From contig PZJY01000011.1 of assembly GCA_031472005.1 (NCBI GenBank), positions 2,170,001 through 2,234,000 of the forward strand: a DNA stretch of 64,000 nucleotides, written 5' to 3'. The DNA comes from Tetracladium setigerum. Taxonomy: Eukaryota; Ascomycota; Leotiomycetes; Helotiales. Both the position numbers and the translations under genes were made by a program. Positions 35,207 through 47,200 of the stretch are shown piece after piece. Position 1 is the first letter of the stretch; each line of letters starts with the position of its first letter. Under the pieces are notes generated by a model, which made no database searches, was not told the origin of the DNA, and saw only the letters and a list, made by a program, of their open reading frames with translations.

Positions 35207-36814
35207 TCACTTCGCTCCCCTTCCATCCATAGCGGAGCTCCTTGCCAACTTCTCATTCCTCGCCTGATCCCAAGCCCTCCCACTTCCACCCTGCTTAGCC
35301 GACCTCTTCGCAGCCATCTCCTCCTTCAAAGTTCTCGCCTTTTGCAACGGATCAATTACCACTAACTCCTCCTCTGCCTTCTTCCTATAGCTCAGATCCT
35401 TCCCCAGTTTATCTTCTTTAAAGGACAAGGCATGAGACATCCATGTTTTATCATTGAAATCATCTTCTTCCTCGTCGCCTTGGGCATCATCCCATTTCCG
35501 GCATGATTGACAATTAGCGATGAAATGAAGGTCGCATAATGCAGCTTCTTCGTCATCGTCGTCTCCTCCTGCATCCTTCATATTTGTGTCTTTGGATTCC
35601 TCCGAAACCTTGGAAATATGCTTCTCAGGCGGTGCAGCATCCAATTTGGACTGAAATGCTTTGAGAATATCTAGAGTCCTTTGATCTGTGTTGGCAGTTC
35701 CGCCGGGATGGCGTTTGCGACCTCGTACCGAGTTCTTGGGAATCATATCTTCTAGAGCCGACTTTTTCTTCTCGACAACTGGAGCAGTGATGACGTTACG
35801 CTTCATTGATGCCTTGAGTTCGGCAATCTGCGCATTCGTTCTCTCAAGTAGTGATGATACCTTCTGCACTGGCTCTGGGGAGGATGAAACGTCTCGACTC
35901 GATGCTTTCGCCGCTCGAGTTGGAAGAGATTTCTTGGGCACCGGCTGCGGTTCTGGTGATGATTCCATCGACTTCAAGGCCTTCTTCTCCCTCTTTTCCT
36001 TTGGTGCCGACTTTACTTTTGGTTCTGCATCCGCAGTTCCGTCGTCCATCACAATTCTCGTGTCAAACTTTGCCTTTTTAACCACCACAGCGGGTGCATC
36101 ATCCCCCTCCTCATCACCAAAACTAAGCAATTGCTTCCCAGCCTTCCTCTTCTTCTTCTTCTCCCCCTTCTCCACCACTGGCACCAAAACCTTTTTCTCC
36201 CTCCGTACCATATCCGCAAATGGATTAACTAATACCTCCACCCCCGTAATCTTCGTTGGATAAACCGGCCTCTCACTCCCAGGCGTAACCTCCTCCTCTC
36301 CCATCCTCGCTAAATTATAAATCGTATCGCCTTCCACACGTCCAAAACAAGTATTCTTCCCCTGTAGCTCTGGCGTCTCCCCCAACGTTAAAAAGAACTG
36401 ACTCCCATTGCTATCCTTCCCTCCATCATTTGCCATGCCTAAGAGACCCCTCCTATTGAACTTAATCCGACTATGCCACTCATCCTTGAATCCTACCCCT
36501 CTCAATCCCGCATTCGCACCTTTTCGTTCTTCTAAAGGCCACACACCGATGTTTTCCTCGCCAAATGCCCCACCGTCGTAGATAGATTCGCCGCCATTGC
36601 CAGTGCCAGTAGGATCACCACCCTGGAGGATAAAGCCCGGGACGAGACGGTGGAAGATGGTGTTGTCGTAATAACCATCGAGACAGTGTTGGAGGAAATT
36701 CCGTGACGTTAAGGGTGTTTGCTGCGCGAACAGTGAGAGGGAGATGTCGCCTTGGGTAGTGTGGAAGATGAGGGACGCGGTGGGTTGAGGTTCGAGGTTG
36801 TACAGGGCTGACAT
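35207..36814 (-). CDS. CWC27: spliceosomal cyclophilin CWC27 (peptidyl-prolyl isomerase)
   Basis: An intronless ORF of 535 residues starting MSALYNLEPQPTASLIFHTT. The N-terminal 180 residues are a cyclophilin domain: NFLQHCLDGYYDNTIFHRLV, GFILQGGDPTGTGNGG, FNRRGLLGMAND, NGSQFFLTLGETPELQGK, NTCFGRVEGDTIYN. At the position where canonical cyclophilins carry the active-site Trp there is no clear Trp (ELQGKNTCFG). The remaining 350 residues are Lys/Glu-rich and disordered, with a Cys/His patch (CDLHFIANCQSCRKWDD) and a charged C-terminus. This two-part design and length match the CWC27/SDCCAG10 family, which joins the spliceosome at the activated (Bact) stage. It lies in tandem with HSF1, 1.1 kb apart. 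Confidence 0.9.
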   Translation of the reverse strand: MSALYNLEPQPTASLIFHTTQGDISLSLFAQQTPLTSRNFLQHCLDGYYDNTIFHRLVPGFILQGGDPTGTGNGGESIYDGGAFGEENIGVWPLEERKGANAGLRGVGFKDEWHSRIKFNRRGLLGMANDGGKDSNGSQFFLTLGETPELQGKNTCFGRVEGDTIYNLARMGEEEVTPGSERPVYPTKITGVEVLVNPFADMVRREKKVLVPVVEKGEKKKKRKAGKQLLSFGDEEGDDAPAVVVKKAKFDTRIVMDDGTADAEPKVKSAPKEKREKKALKSMESSPEPQPVPKKSLPTRAAKASSRDVSSSPEPVQKVSSLLERTNAQIAELKASMKRNVITAPVVEKKKSALEDMIPKNSVRGRKRHPGGTANTDQRTLDILKAFQSKLDAAPPEKHISKVSEESKDTNMKDAGGDDDDEEAALCDLHFIANCQSCRKWDDAQGDEEEDDFNDKTWMSHALSFKEDKLGKDLSYRKKAEEELVVIDPLQKARTLKEEMAAKRSAKQGGSGRAWDQARNEKLARSSAMDGRGAK

Positions 36815-38309
36815 GGCTCGGGGGTTTTGCTACCTTTGCGGTAGATCTTATGGAGGAGGGGACTTTGCTATTACGACGAGATGAAATTCTGCTGGGAGGG
36901 GGACTTGTCGTGAGCAGAGATCTAATCGTAGATTCCGTGTTTGCGTAGAGTTGATACCGTCTCAATTGACGTTGGAGCCTCGTACAATTTTAAAGTTTTG
37001 TCCAGGATGAGGCTGAAAAAGCTTGACTTTCAACAATCACATGACTTCTTCCCCTCAAGATGTCCTGACTTCCACTCCAGCTCACAGGATCTCGGTTTAC
37101 GTTGGCAAATTTAGTAGTATATGTGATTTTCTATACTCAAAGATCCTCCATCATGTAATCCGAGACGCGTTCTCAGATATTTGGATATCTTCAAAATTTC
37201 CAAATTGCTGCTCCCTTAACTTTGTGAGCCTAGGTTACTCCCATCACTCGCATAATTGGATAGTCGAACAAGATATAATGTTATTTTGGAACTATTTTTG
37301 TCCTAGCGCCCGTTAAGTTCCCTTTTTGAGTTTAAAAATTAGCCAACCACGCCAACGAGGGAGTGCCGCCGCCGGTGCGTTTTGATTTGAACGAAAGCGG
37401 AAAAAGAGGCGAACTTTTAACGTTTCTTGTACAACGCTGATATATCTTCTTAGGTTTCTTGTACAACGCTGATATATCTTCTTAGCCCTCCCTAAGCGCA
37501 GTCGGTTCGGCCAACTACGAAGTAGCTCTTTGAGGGGGTTATGGAGTGGGGAAGATTGGCTCTGAACTTTCAAATTAGTAACGCTAGCGATCGAAGCTCT
37601 GTTATTGCTGGTCATGAGTGCTCTGGACTAGCGTCTCTGCATGGCCCCTGCGTGCTGCATTCTCATTGGCTCAATTCCAGAAAGATAATGCCTTTTAGTC
37701 TCGAGAGCAATTTTGACAGGCCGTGTTGCCAGGGAGGTTTTACAACGAGCCGAGTGCACGTATCCGTTGAGCGATCAATATGGAAGTACTAGTAGCTTCA
37801 ATATCATGAACGTCTTGATTAGCGTCTCAATCAAGTAGCTACTTCAATAGGAAAGGAAATGTTCTGCTGGCAAAATGACCCACATGAGATTGAAGTGCCG
37901 TCTCATGGAAAGGAACGGCTAGTCGAGATGGAGGCCGACAGGCGTGGATGTCAGATCTTCCCAATTGCACGCTAGTACTGCTACTCACCAGCAGTCAGGA
38001 TCTGAATCATCGACTGAAAGTCCCGGGACCCTTGATTTAAAAAGCAATCCCCTTTCGCTGTTCCTCTCGCTCTCTCTTTCTTTTCCCCATCTTCAGAACA
38101 CATACAGGTTTCTACCTTCGTAGTCTCCAAGTGTAGTATATCTTTCTAGATATACATCTTCATTCACCCAACCAACCATCAAACCAACCAATATCCAATT
38201 CCATCCACATCGTCTCGGGAACAACGTACCCGCAAAACCGCAGAACCGCAGATACATTCTTCGAGCCCTTCGCACCCATAAACAACACAACATAACCATA
38301 ACCATCAAT
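36815..38309. other. intergenic region with a 32-bp direct duplication
   Basis: About 1.5 kb. It contains the CWC27 promoter (36815-37020) and a stretch with many stop codons in all frames. A perfect 32-bp tandem duplication lies at 37422-37485, and a C/T-rich leader covers 38040-38309. Short ORFs at 37023-37792 have no family resemblance. Confidence 0.5.
37422..37485 (+). repeat. perfect 32-bp tandem direct repeat (two copies)
   Basis: Copies 37422-37453 and 37454-37485 are identical and begin GTTTCTTGTACAACGCTGAT. There is no ORF or flanking inverted repeat, so this looks like a local slippage or repair duplication, not a transposon end. Confidence 0.9.
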
Positions 38310-39778
38310 ATGGCTACCAATTCCTCCTCCACCGTGCGAAAAGCACCTCTTCCTACCAACCAGTTTTTCACCCCAGCTACCGCACAAGGTCCTACCCATT
38401 TCAACGCCAATACGTCTGCCCAAGATGTCGCAAATCGCCTGCAAAAAATCGCCCGTGCTGCGCTTGAACTGCTCGACAGAGCCGAGAAAGCTGAACGAAT
38501 CGCCAGAGAGGTCCCTTCGCTTCCAACGATGCCCGGAGCTCTTCCTATTCCTGAGGATGCCCCATTACCATTTGTTTCCATGCCAAAGCTGACTACAGAG
38601 AAGGAACAGAGGACATCTCTTCGTTGGACTCCCATCACTACCCCGGTGGCACCTGTACAGATGAAAACACTCACTCTGCTTCATTCAACTCTTATAACAC
38701 CCCCAGTATTACCCGCATAAACGTATAAGCGAACTCCTCTGGCCTCGAGGCCCATCGTTCCCCCGTGGTATCTGTACAGACAAAGACGCAAACTCCTCTT
38801 CTTTCGGGTCTCACTAGTACTCCAGCACCACAGAACAAGAGAAGAAGTTGGGCTCGAACTCAGAACTTTCCGCCGATTGCTCCCAAGCCCATTGGTGCGC
38901 CTAGAGATGGTGCAGCTGGATGGACATCGCCACCATTTCTTCCATACATGCCCCCCTCAGCTGTCCCAAGTCCTCTATCGCAGAGCAATGTTCACCAGAC
39001 TGCCGAGGCTTTGATCGCTCTTTCACTGTCACCAGTTGTGAAACGCTCATCGTCCAGTATTGAAGAAGCAGAAGAACCGCCAGCTAAGCAGCGAAGAACG
39101 GAAGAGCCACAGGGCCTCCCCCGACAGGACCTCTCAGGTAAGACTGCACCAGATACCGAGATATGTAGCGGGGCAGCTAGTATTTTGTCCGAAGCACTGG
39201 ATGTAACAGCGATGCAATGGTCGGATGTGCCTTTACCTTCAAAGCCATCCACATACCAGCATCAGCAATCCCCAGCCCACAGCCAGTCCCTGATGCTAAA
39301 GCTCCAAGTCAGCAGCGCTAGCAACCTTACAGAAGTAGTTTCTCAACCAGAAGTGGAATATGATAGCGATGCAACGATTGACAATCCCTTGTCATCGTAC
39401 CCCCCATCTCCAATCCGCCCATCTACTGCCGCCGTATCTCGAGCGAATTCATCTACAGCCAAACCATATACAGCCGTCCCATATGTAGCCAGTCCATCTG
39501 TAGCCAGCCCAGCTATAGTCCAAGACCAATCGCTCGTGGCCTCTAGCAGAAGACGTCCTCCGACCGTAAGTCGCCGAGCGCCCGCGCCCAAAATCTCCAC
39601 CAGAGCGTGGTTGAATTACGACGAAGAGGATGAGGACGACGGAGAAGATGAGGAGCTTTCGAAACAAAGACAATCAATCACTGAGAGCAGGTCTTCGAGC
39701 CAGAACGACAGTCTCTGCAAAGGCAAAGGAAGCGGTTGCAGGAGCCAGAGCAGAGGCAAATCGAAAGCGAAAGGCTAA
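38310..39778 (+). CDS. unrecognised low-complexity nuclear-looking protein
   Basis: ATG 38310 (MATNSSSTVRKAPLPTNQFF). Exon 1 probably ends at 38705 and joins 38750 through a short 44-bp intron that removes two stops and fixes the frame; the resulting protein has about 475 residues. An N-terminal helix-rich segment (AQDVANRLQKIARAALELLD) is followed by Ser/Pro/Thr-rich sequence with a near-duplicated unit (VAPVQMKTLT and VVSVQTKTQT each followed by TP-rich text). There is one short acidic run (DEEDEDDGEDEEL) and a basic tail. No known domain was recognised. After about 39650 a second frame reads as a Lys/Arg/Ala-rich tail ending 39812, so the C-terminus is uncertain. The gene could be the 5' part of the next one; I could not find splice sites that prove it. 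Confidence 0.45.
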
Positions 39779-40184
39779 CACTATGGAGAGCGATATGCCC
39801 ACGTAGACATGCCGGCAGCAAAGCAGCAAAGCGAGAAAAAGTAAAATCGCCGTCGCCATTCTCAACGCCGCAGTGGTAATAACCACAATAAAGACACCAG
39901 TTTATCAAAGCCTGCCAGTATATCTGCTGGAAAACAATCGAATAGATTCTTTTGCGGGTGGTGCCGGTGGTCTCTTCCGACCAAAAAGAAAAGGTGAATT
40001 ATTGTGTGGTGTGAATTTGTTGTTTTCTATTGGTTTAGTTTTGGTTTGTTGTTTAGCGTTTCCATCTCGATTCACTTCTCGGCTCGTCTCTCGCCTTGCG
40101 CATTCCAACTCCCAAGGCCAAGGCTGATGAACAAAGAACTTCCGCCCTCGACACGACACCTCCAATATCTCGAACACCGCAAAC

Positions 40185-41316
40185 ATGGTCTCTGGCAATG
40201 TACCCAACAACCATGGCCATGGAGCTGGTCGCCCCCCTCGCCTGCTATTCCCACGATCAAAATCAAAGACCACCTTCGCCTCGCAGCCCTCGATGGCAGC
40301 AAAGAGAAGTGATACTCAACAACTGAACAACGTCAACTTGGTTGGACCCTTTGAATATCCTTCCTCTCCTACCTGCCCAAAGTTAGCGTCAAAGAAAGGA
40401 AGGAGACTGGCACCCAGCTCCCGAAATGACCGTGCCGACTTCGACGATGATGAGTTGGAGCCACCAAAGCGAGCTGGACGTAAACGAAAGAAGAGCGTCG
40501 ATCTCTTCGAGGAGTTCGAGGCGTTCAGACAAGTACGAGCCCGCTTCCGCTCTCCAAGTCCCACAATGGACGACTATCCTGTTCCTGTCACCGACGACAT
40601 GACTTGGCCACTAGAGCTTCAAACATATACAAGAAACAGATCCGGCAAAGTCACCGACCAAACACCATCTGAATACGAGGAAGGTCGACAGGAGTACTAC
40701 ATGCGCCGAGAAAAGCGTAGAATGAAGGATGATATTGATATGTTCAACGGCCTGAAGCAGTTCAAGCGCTCACAGCGTGGATGGGACGGTCGACCTGAAG
40801 CTGAACGCATGTGGATATTGCTCCTCTCCACTCACATACATGAACTGACTGGAGCGCATAGGTCGTATGTCTGAACAGGTACGTCGCGAAGAAGCTCGTG
40901 CAACACAAGAGCGGGTAAATCGATATCGGTTCGAGCGTGACGAAAAAGTACCAACCACAGCTAAAGAGCTGGAAGATTCCGTCGAAGCTTATACAAGTTC
41001 CTTTGTGATCGCTGCCATTGGGCTTGATGACCATGTTCGCTTCGAGGAACAACGCAATCGACGTGAGATGGCTGCGGCTCGGTGGGATCATAGAGCAATT
41101 CGTCAAGCAGCGCTGGAGGAGAAATACGGCGATAGTGCAGCCCAAACTGAATCGGAGGGTAATACAAATGATCCTCGCGACACCGATAGACACCTTCTTG
41201 AGCTTTTCGTTGAGAACAGCATGGCTGGACCTGGTTCTCCTCAACGTCTTGCCAATGATGTTCTGGCCATCATTCCTCCCTCCAAGCCACCCAGAAAACA
41301 TCAATCTGATGCGTAA
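40185..41316 (+). CDS. unrecognised charged nuclear-looking protein
   Basis: ATG 40185 (MVSGNVPNNHGHG). The frame is open to 40788, where a 73-bp intron (40789-40861) would join it in phase to 40862-41316 (RMSEQVRREEARATQERVN), ending HQSDA. The acceptor CATAG is good; the GTCGAC donor is weak. Total about 350 residues. Segments: a basic patch (PPKRAGRKRKKS) likely to act as a nuclear signal; FEEFEAFRQVRARFRSP; a helical charged block (EEGRQEYYMRREKRRMKDDI); and an amphipathic C-terminal region (ELEDSVEAYTSSFVIAAIGL). No family recognised. Sequence at 39880-40180 also looks partly coding (DSFAGGAGGLFRPKRKG; AKADEQRTSALDTTPP), so upstream exons may exist. Confidence 0.45.
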
Positions 41317-41871
41317 GACACCTCGAGTAACATGCTGCCTAATTTGGAGTAACTATCGGACATCGTTTTCAAGGATTAACACATCTTTAATTCTTCGACC
41401 TTGCTTCTACACCTTTCTTGCCACTGGGTGTAGACGTTTTGTATGAATCGACTCCGGCTTCGTCTTCTCAACTCGTGCTTTGCAAATTTGCGCATCACTG
41501 GTGTTCCTTTTCACACACATCGACTCTGAATTTCTTTCGTGCATTTCTGGCCTTTCTTTTACACCCATTCAATCCAATCTTCGGCCTTCACATCGTCGTC
41601 GTCTGGAGGACTTCATGATTGGCGTTCTTGAAGACTTCGACTTCAAATTCTGCGTGTTCGTGGTAAGGAGTGGTCTATCGCCGGAGTCTCCATTTGGATG
41701 TGGCTTCGGCTCTACGTTTCGTTTTATGGAGGATACATTGAAGGCGTTTCCCAATTTTACTTTGTTTTTTCCATTGCACGCAGGCCTTACAGTGGATAAG
41801 TCTCTTTGGAACGATTCTTTGAATCTATACCAACTAGAAATAGCTACTGAAAAGGTCATGCTTTTGTACTT
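41317..41871. other. convergent intergenic region
   Basis: About 550 bp between convergent 3' ends. It is T-rich near 41500-41770. Open frames on both strands (for example 41480-41896, plus) are shadows without domain support. Confidence 0.4.
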
Positions 41872-43548
41872 TTATTTCTTGCTTTCCTCCACATAAGCTT
41901 GGTCCTTAATGTCTGCTGCTGGTTTACTGGCATCCTTTGCAAATGTAGCCGCCACAATAAGAGGGAAACAGGCCGTTGCCTCGACATAGACCTAATTTGT
42001 AATATCATTAGTTCATTTCACAATCAAAAGGTCTTCCAACCCGCAAAATGAAAAGAGTGACAAGAAGAAGAATGGAACAAACCTTGACACTATCAGCTCC
42101 CACCTTAATCTTGCCCCAGCTAACTGCCTCATCCGGTCTCGCTCCCGCGTCACTCCCATCAAACTCCTGTGCCGTATTTATATAAACCGCGCTCTCGGCT
42201 CCATTCCGCATCAAGCACGCATTCGCAATATGATGTTTCACCACTCCCCCACCCAACACGATCATGCCCGCCCTCTTCGCCCTCACGGCCAAAGTATTGA
42301 TTTTCCTAATATCCTCAACAATATCAATCCTCAACTGCAGCGGCGACGCCTTGAACGTATGGAAATACAACATATCACCCAACGAGCCATCCGTCAACGC
42401 GGGGCAGAAAATTGGGATGTCATTCTTGTACGCCCAGTATAAGACAGATTCCTCATTGTTGATTTCTTTGCCCAAGCGAGCGATGATCTTGGATGGCGTC
42501 CAGTGAATGTGATCTTCGGGATCAGGAAGAGCTTTGCTGGCTTCTTGTTCGGCGAGTAGTGTGTCAAGGATGGGAACAATCCAGTCTTCGAAGAGGCAGT
42601 AGTTGTTGTTGGGTACGATGAGGTTGCCGATGCGGTTGAGGCCCTTGGAGCGGAGGGAGGCGCCAGGGGTGGAGAAAGAACCGAGGTAGGTTGGGGCGAG
42701 ACATTTAATAAGATCTTCTTCTATGCCGCCAGCTGTGGTGACGATAGCGGAGATGTGGCGGTGTTGAGCGAGATAGCGGAGGGTGCCGCGGAGGCCGGAG
42801 GAAATGAGGTTGGATGTGTAGCCGAGGAAGATGGTGGTGCCGTCGGAAGTGGTGGGATCGCGCCAGGCTCGCTGCGGGGAGCCAGGGTCAGTTTATGGAC
42901 TTGAAGGTATAGGTAAAGAGAGATGTGCATAATAAAATAGAGGGTGTGTGAGGACCAAGGGGAAGTTATGAGTTTGTACCTCAAGTTTTGGTAGGATGAA
43001 CAGGGAGGTTATCGATAACATGTACGCAAGGCCGGTGTGTTTTGTAAGCGCATTACAAAGAGAGGCTTAGGTAGAGAGATAATTTGTATTTTGATACAAT
43101 GGCAAAGCTAGGCACTAATAAACAGACATAAAGGAGAAGATGCGTGTAAACAACCAGTATGAACAATCATGTCGCCTCTAAGCGAAGGTATATTTATGTA
43201 CTCTCAAAATAAACTAGCAGAACACATAGGCAATAGCAAGATCCAAAGAAAAATGACAGAACAATAGACAGCAAGTGATTGTAGTTAAAGAAAGAAATGC
43301 AAAAGAAAACCACATACCATATCGTTGATAATTCTAACGGCCTCCCCGATTGAGCTTGCTTGAAATCCCATATTGTTCATCCCGCTCATCAAATCATCCA
43401 CGGTGATCGGCCGGCCCGCAAACTTGTTGAAGTCCAATTCCTCCACCTTCTGTGACCCTTCGGGCATCTCATTTGAGGGCACAAGTACCGCATCTGTTAC
43501 GGAGGTGGGGACTTGGCTGGAGCCTCCTTTCTCCGAGTCGGTGGCCAT
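41872..43548 (-). CDS. DYS1: deoxyhypusine synthase
   Basis: Minus-strand exons 43548-43318, 42871-42083 and 41991-41872; introns 446 and 91 bp; 379 residues, all phases agree. It transfers the aminobutyl group of spermidine, NAD-dependently, to a lysine of eIF5A in the cytosol, the first step of hypusine formation. Seen: FNKFAGRPITVDDLMSGMNN and RIINDM in exon 1; FLGYTSNLISSGLR, VTTAGGIEEDLIKCL, FEDWIVPILD, FCPALTDGSLGDML, VLGGGVVKHHIANACLMRNG (active-site Lys in GGGVVKHH) and EFDGSDAGARPDEAVSWGKI in exon 2; VYVEATACFPLIVAATF in exon 3. These are the conserved NAD and spermidine motifs. The first intron is unusually long and holds no credible exon. The gene shares its upstream region with SNT1. 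Confidence 0.94.
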
Positions 43549-44297
43549 TTTGTGGGAGAAAGAAAGGAAAAGATAGAACTGTCCTTGTCAACTAAACTCG
43601 AACTTTGCGGTCTCTCGAATTGAAGGCTGCAGAATTTCCTGAGGTTTTCCACAGATGAGGGTAGAATGTAGAAACAAATCGACGCGACTTCCTTGAGTCC
43701 GATGTCGCGATATCAACACCGTTTTACAATGACAATGGTCTTTGCTTTCTCGGAGCTTGGAACAAAGTCGTGAGGATTTGCCAGTAACGAGTGTTTTATT
43801 AAGATTTCAATCCAGGGCAGACTTTTGAAGTGCCTGTAAAGTTGTTGATGACTCCCCTGAAAATGCTAAAGTCTTGTGAAAATATAAATTCTCGGCTGCG
43901 GTCCGATGAAGTCAAACTGCATTGGCGCAGTGCGACCAGGGTCCTAAGCGCAAGCGCGTGCCTTGGCGGCCCTGCGGCAGGTGAGTTGCTTGCTTCGTTG
44001 ATGATCCACATTGAACTCGAACTCTGAACTCGCATCGTCGACTTCACAACATCAACACCGCAACCTCCATCGACTTCACCACCTTTCCTCTGCGACAGCA
44101 CGCTCCTTATGCGATATATCGTCAGATAGAGATTTGTACCAGCAAGTACCCCGTCAACCTTTCGACAATCTCCTCACGATCGCCCCCATATCTTGCGGCC
44201 TTGACTGAGCAGCTGCACACACCATCCCCTCACGCATCAGGAGCTGAAAAATAGAAATTTGGTATTGGATCTCAAGTTCCACGGCTCGTCGCCCTTC
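43549..44297. promoter_or_regulatory. shared divergent upstream region DYS1 / SNT1
   Basis: About 750 bp between two divergent housekeeping genes, with short ORFs only. A bidirectional promoter is inferred from layout. No specific site was identified. Confidence 0.45.
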
Positions 44298-47200
44298 ATG
44301 ACGGATGTGCGTACTCTATTTCGTCCTGTCCTTACCCCTCTAATGCCTCCCTCCAGGTCTTCGAGGAATCAATATGACTCGGGCGAGTCAAGGCGCTCTC
44401 CACGAGACCGATCACCCGCTGCACGATATAATGAAGCGCGAGACGAATACAGAGGTGGAAGTGGGCCTGTCCGTGGGAACGAGAGGAGGAGGTCTTCGAT
44501 TCCAGATGCACGAATAAATCATAGCGCATTCGCATCAAATAGAAACAACTTTCGAGACTCTATCAGTCGCGATTCCCCACGAGATTTTCCCCCGCGCGAT
44601 CCACCTCGAGGTCCGAAAGGATTGATTGATGCTCCTACCGGACCGCGAAGCAATAACTACAGCTCCGATTACAGAGGCGATTTTGCGGGTGGGTTTCGAG
44701 GAGATTTTCGAGGCAGGGGTCGCGCGCGAGGTCGAGGATGGCGCGATGAAAGCCGTGATAGGGGTCGTGAACCAGAACGTGGAGATTATCGAGATCGAAG
44801 AGACGATAGAGCACCAGCCAGAGAGCCGTTTCGAAGTGAAGAGAGAGGCCGTGGGATAGACCGATGGGAGCAGGATTCATTTCGTGGTCGGAGAACATCG
44901 CCGCCAAATCGAGGTCGCTCTCCAGGCTATGGAGCGCGGGATGTTCGAGATGCGCCAGTCCCAGATTTGCTAGATCGAAGAGTGTCGAGAGATGGACCTT
45001 TGGCAGCAGCTTCCCCGTCTTCAGATGCTGGGTTAACCTTTACCCGTGGTGGCTATGGCCGAGGTAGAGTGAGTCGAGGGCGAGGGAGAGGTGGATTCTA
45101 CGACGAGTACAACAGACCACCGGGTAGAAGTCGTTCACCAGATCCTGCGCCCACATACCGTAGGAACCGACCGTCGGCCACACCGCCCCCTCAAGTTCCT
45201 GCGTTTGGGTCCACGTCAAGCAATCTACCTGCCGCTACAGCAACAACTCCAACAATTCCGAATACACCTGCAGTACCATCATCTATCCCGACTGCTCCCA
45301 AGTCATCGCAGGGTAATTCTTCTCTTGCTCCAACTACTACGAATGCCCCAGCCCATGGCCCGTCCTACAACACGATTCCAACAGCCCCTCGGTCCTTGGT
45401 ATCAACTGCGCCTACCACTCCCGCCCTACCCACGTCACCCTCTGCTCCTAATCTAGGTGTCAACATTCCTACGGCTCCACGCTCCGCATCGAAAGTCTTA
45501 TCCGTTCCCTCAATCCCCACAGCACCAGCTGCTCTGTCTAGTGAAAACAACAATGGAGTCTTACCTGGTGTGTCGGTTCCAACAGCTCCTCGAGGACATC
45601 CCGTGTACGGAAGACCGCGTGGTGGAGGAGCACCATCTATGAAGTGGGTGAAGCCGATGCATGGTAGTCCTGATCTTTCTGCGGGGCAAGAGAATCAAGC
45701 GCCAGCTCCTGCTGTTCTCGATTCCGTGAGCCAATCTGTGTCATCCAGCAAGGCTCCCGATGTATTACCACCCCTTGAAAAGACTAACGCCCAAAAAGAT
45801 GTCGTATCAAAAGAGGATTCAAATATCAAACCAGCAACCACATCAACTGCATCTGTCTCAAAACCACAAGTTGATGTAGCAGTCAGCAATAAAATCGGGA
45901 ATTCAACTCTGTCCGCCCCGAAACAGCCAGCGAATGAGGCACCCACTGTTCTGGAACCCAAGCGTGTATCTGTTATCGGCAGACGTGCAGGGAAGACCAA
46001 GGCACCTCCGTCACTACATGAGATGACAGAGGATGGCTCGGATTCAGATTCTGGGGATTTTGACGATAACTATTTCGACGGCGAGATAGCAAAGACTGAA
46101 GACAAGATCAGGGAACTAACGGCAAACAATCCTCTAGCTCTACCCCAATCCGTCCAGAAGTTCGCATTCTACGTGGAACCCTGGGTGGCGTCAGATATCA
46201 GCACAATTGTCCAACTGCCCGCCGAAGATTGTGTGGCCCCAGTTATTCAACAAACTCCAGTACCGGCACCTCAAGCAAGCGGCGCGACACTAGCTCCAAA
46301 ACCCAAAGGGAGGGGCAAGAGCCGTCCAGTTTCGCCATTGCCAGATTCCAATGTAAAGCTCAGCGTTTCACAGCAAAATTACCTCCGAAATCTCGAAGCC
46401 TCAGTCACAAATCCACAGCCTGTCAACGGTGAAGACAAGCGCTCCGCGCTTCCCAATTCGGCCCGAGATGGACAAACTTCCGACCAGGCCGTCCTTCCCA
46501 AGGGTCCTAGAGTACTGATGAGCGATGCGCCTTTCAAAGCTCCTAAACTCCCGATGAGCGGCATGAATCCTGAGGATGGTACCGGAGAGGAATCAGAAAC
46601 AGAACGACTCGAGGAATTGGCGGCGGTCAGAAAAATGATGACCACGCCACCAATCAGCAACCTGCCCAAGTTTAATTGCGGTCCATGGCATCAAAACAAG
46701 TCATTTGTGGCAAGCTTGGAAGTCCGCAATCCGACTGTTGACGAGAAGATTCGACGGGAGTTAAGACAGGCAAGGGAGAAGAAGGAAAGAGAGCAGCACG
46801 AAGAAGGGTTGAAATACAAGGAACGGTATCTTAAATATAGGAGATGGACCGATTTCTCCGATGACCCCGTGGCGGTACGCAGCAGAGAGAAATTTGCTGC
46901 GTCGAGAGCCAAATCAGCCGCAGAAGCTGCAGCCCCGCTTTCATCTGCTGCTTCGGCTGCAGGTGCCAAAGCTGAAGGTCAACGTCGTACTGGTAGATGG
47001 GCAACCGAGCATGATTTTGAACGTGTTCTACGAGAATCCGAGCAGGAAGCCAAGGAAGCCAAAGACCGGGAAGATCGCGTTGCAAGAGCCAGAACTGCCA
47101 GTGCGAAGGAAGCAACCATACCTGCTATGGTCTGGACAGAGGAAGAGTACGAGAAGACTATCTTTGTGGACAGAACTCATCTTATTCCATTTGAAAGATC

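Noticed and set aside
37422..37485. Transposon terminal repeat or CRISPR-like array
   Set aside because: Only two abutting copies without spacer, no inverted ends, and no associated protein.
38706..38749. Frame change at 38.7 kb as another undercall
   Set aside because: Two stops lie between the frames, so one base cannot repair it. A 44-bp GT..AG intron in phase does.
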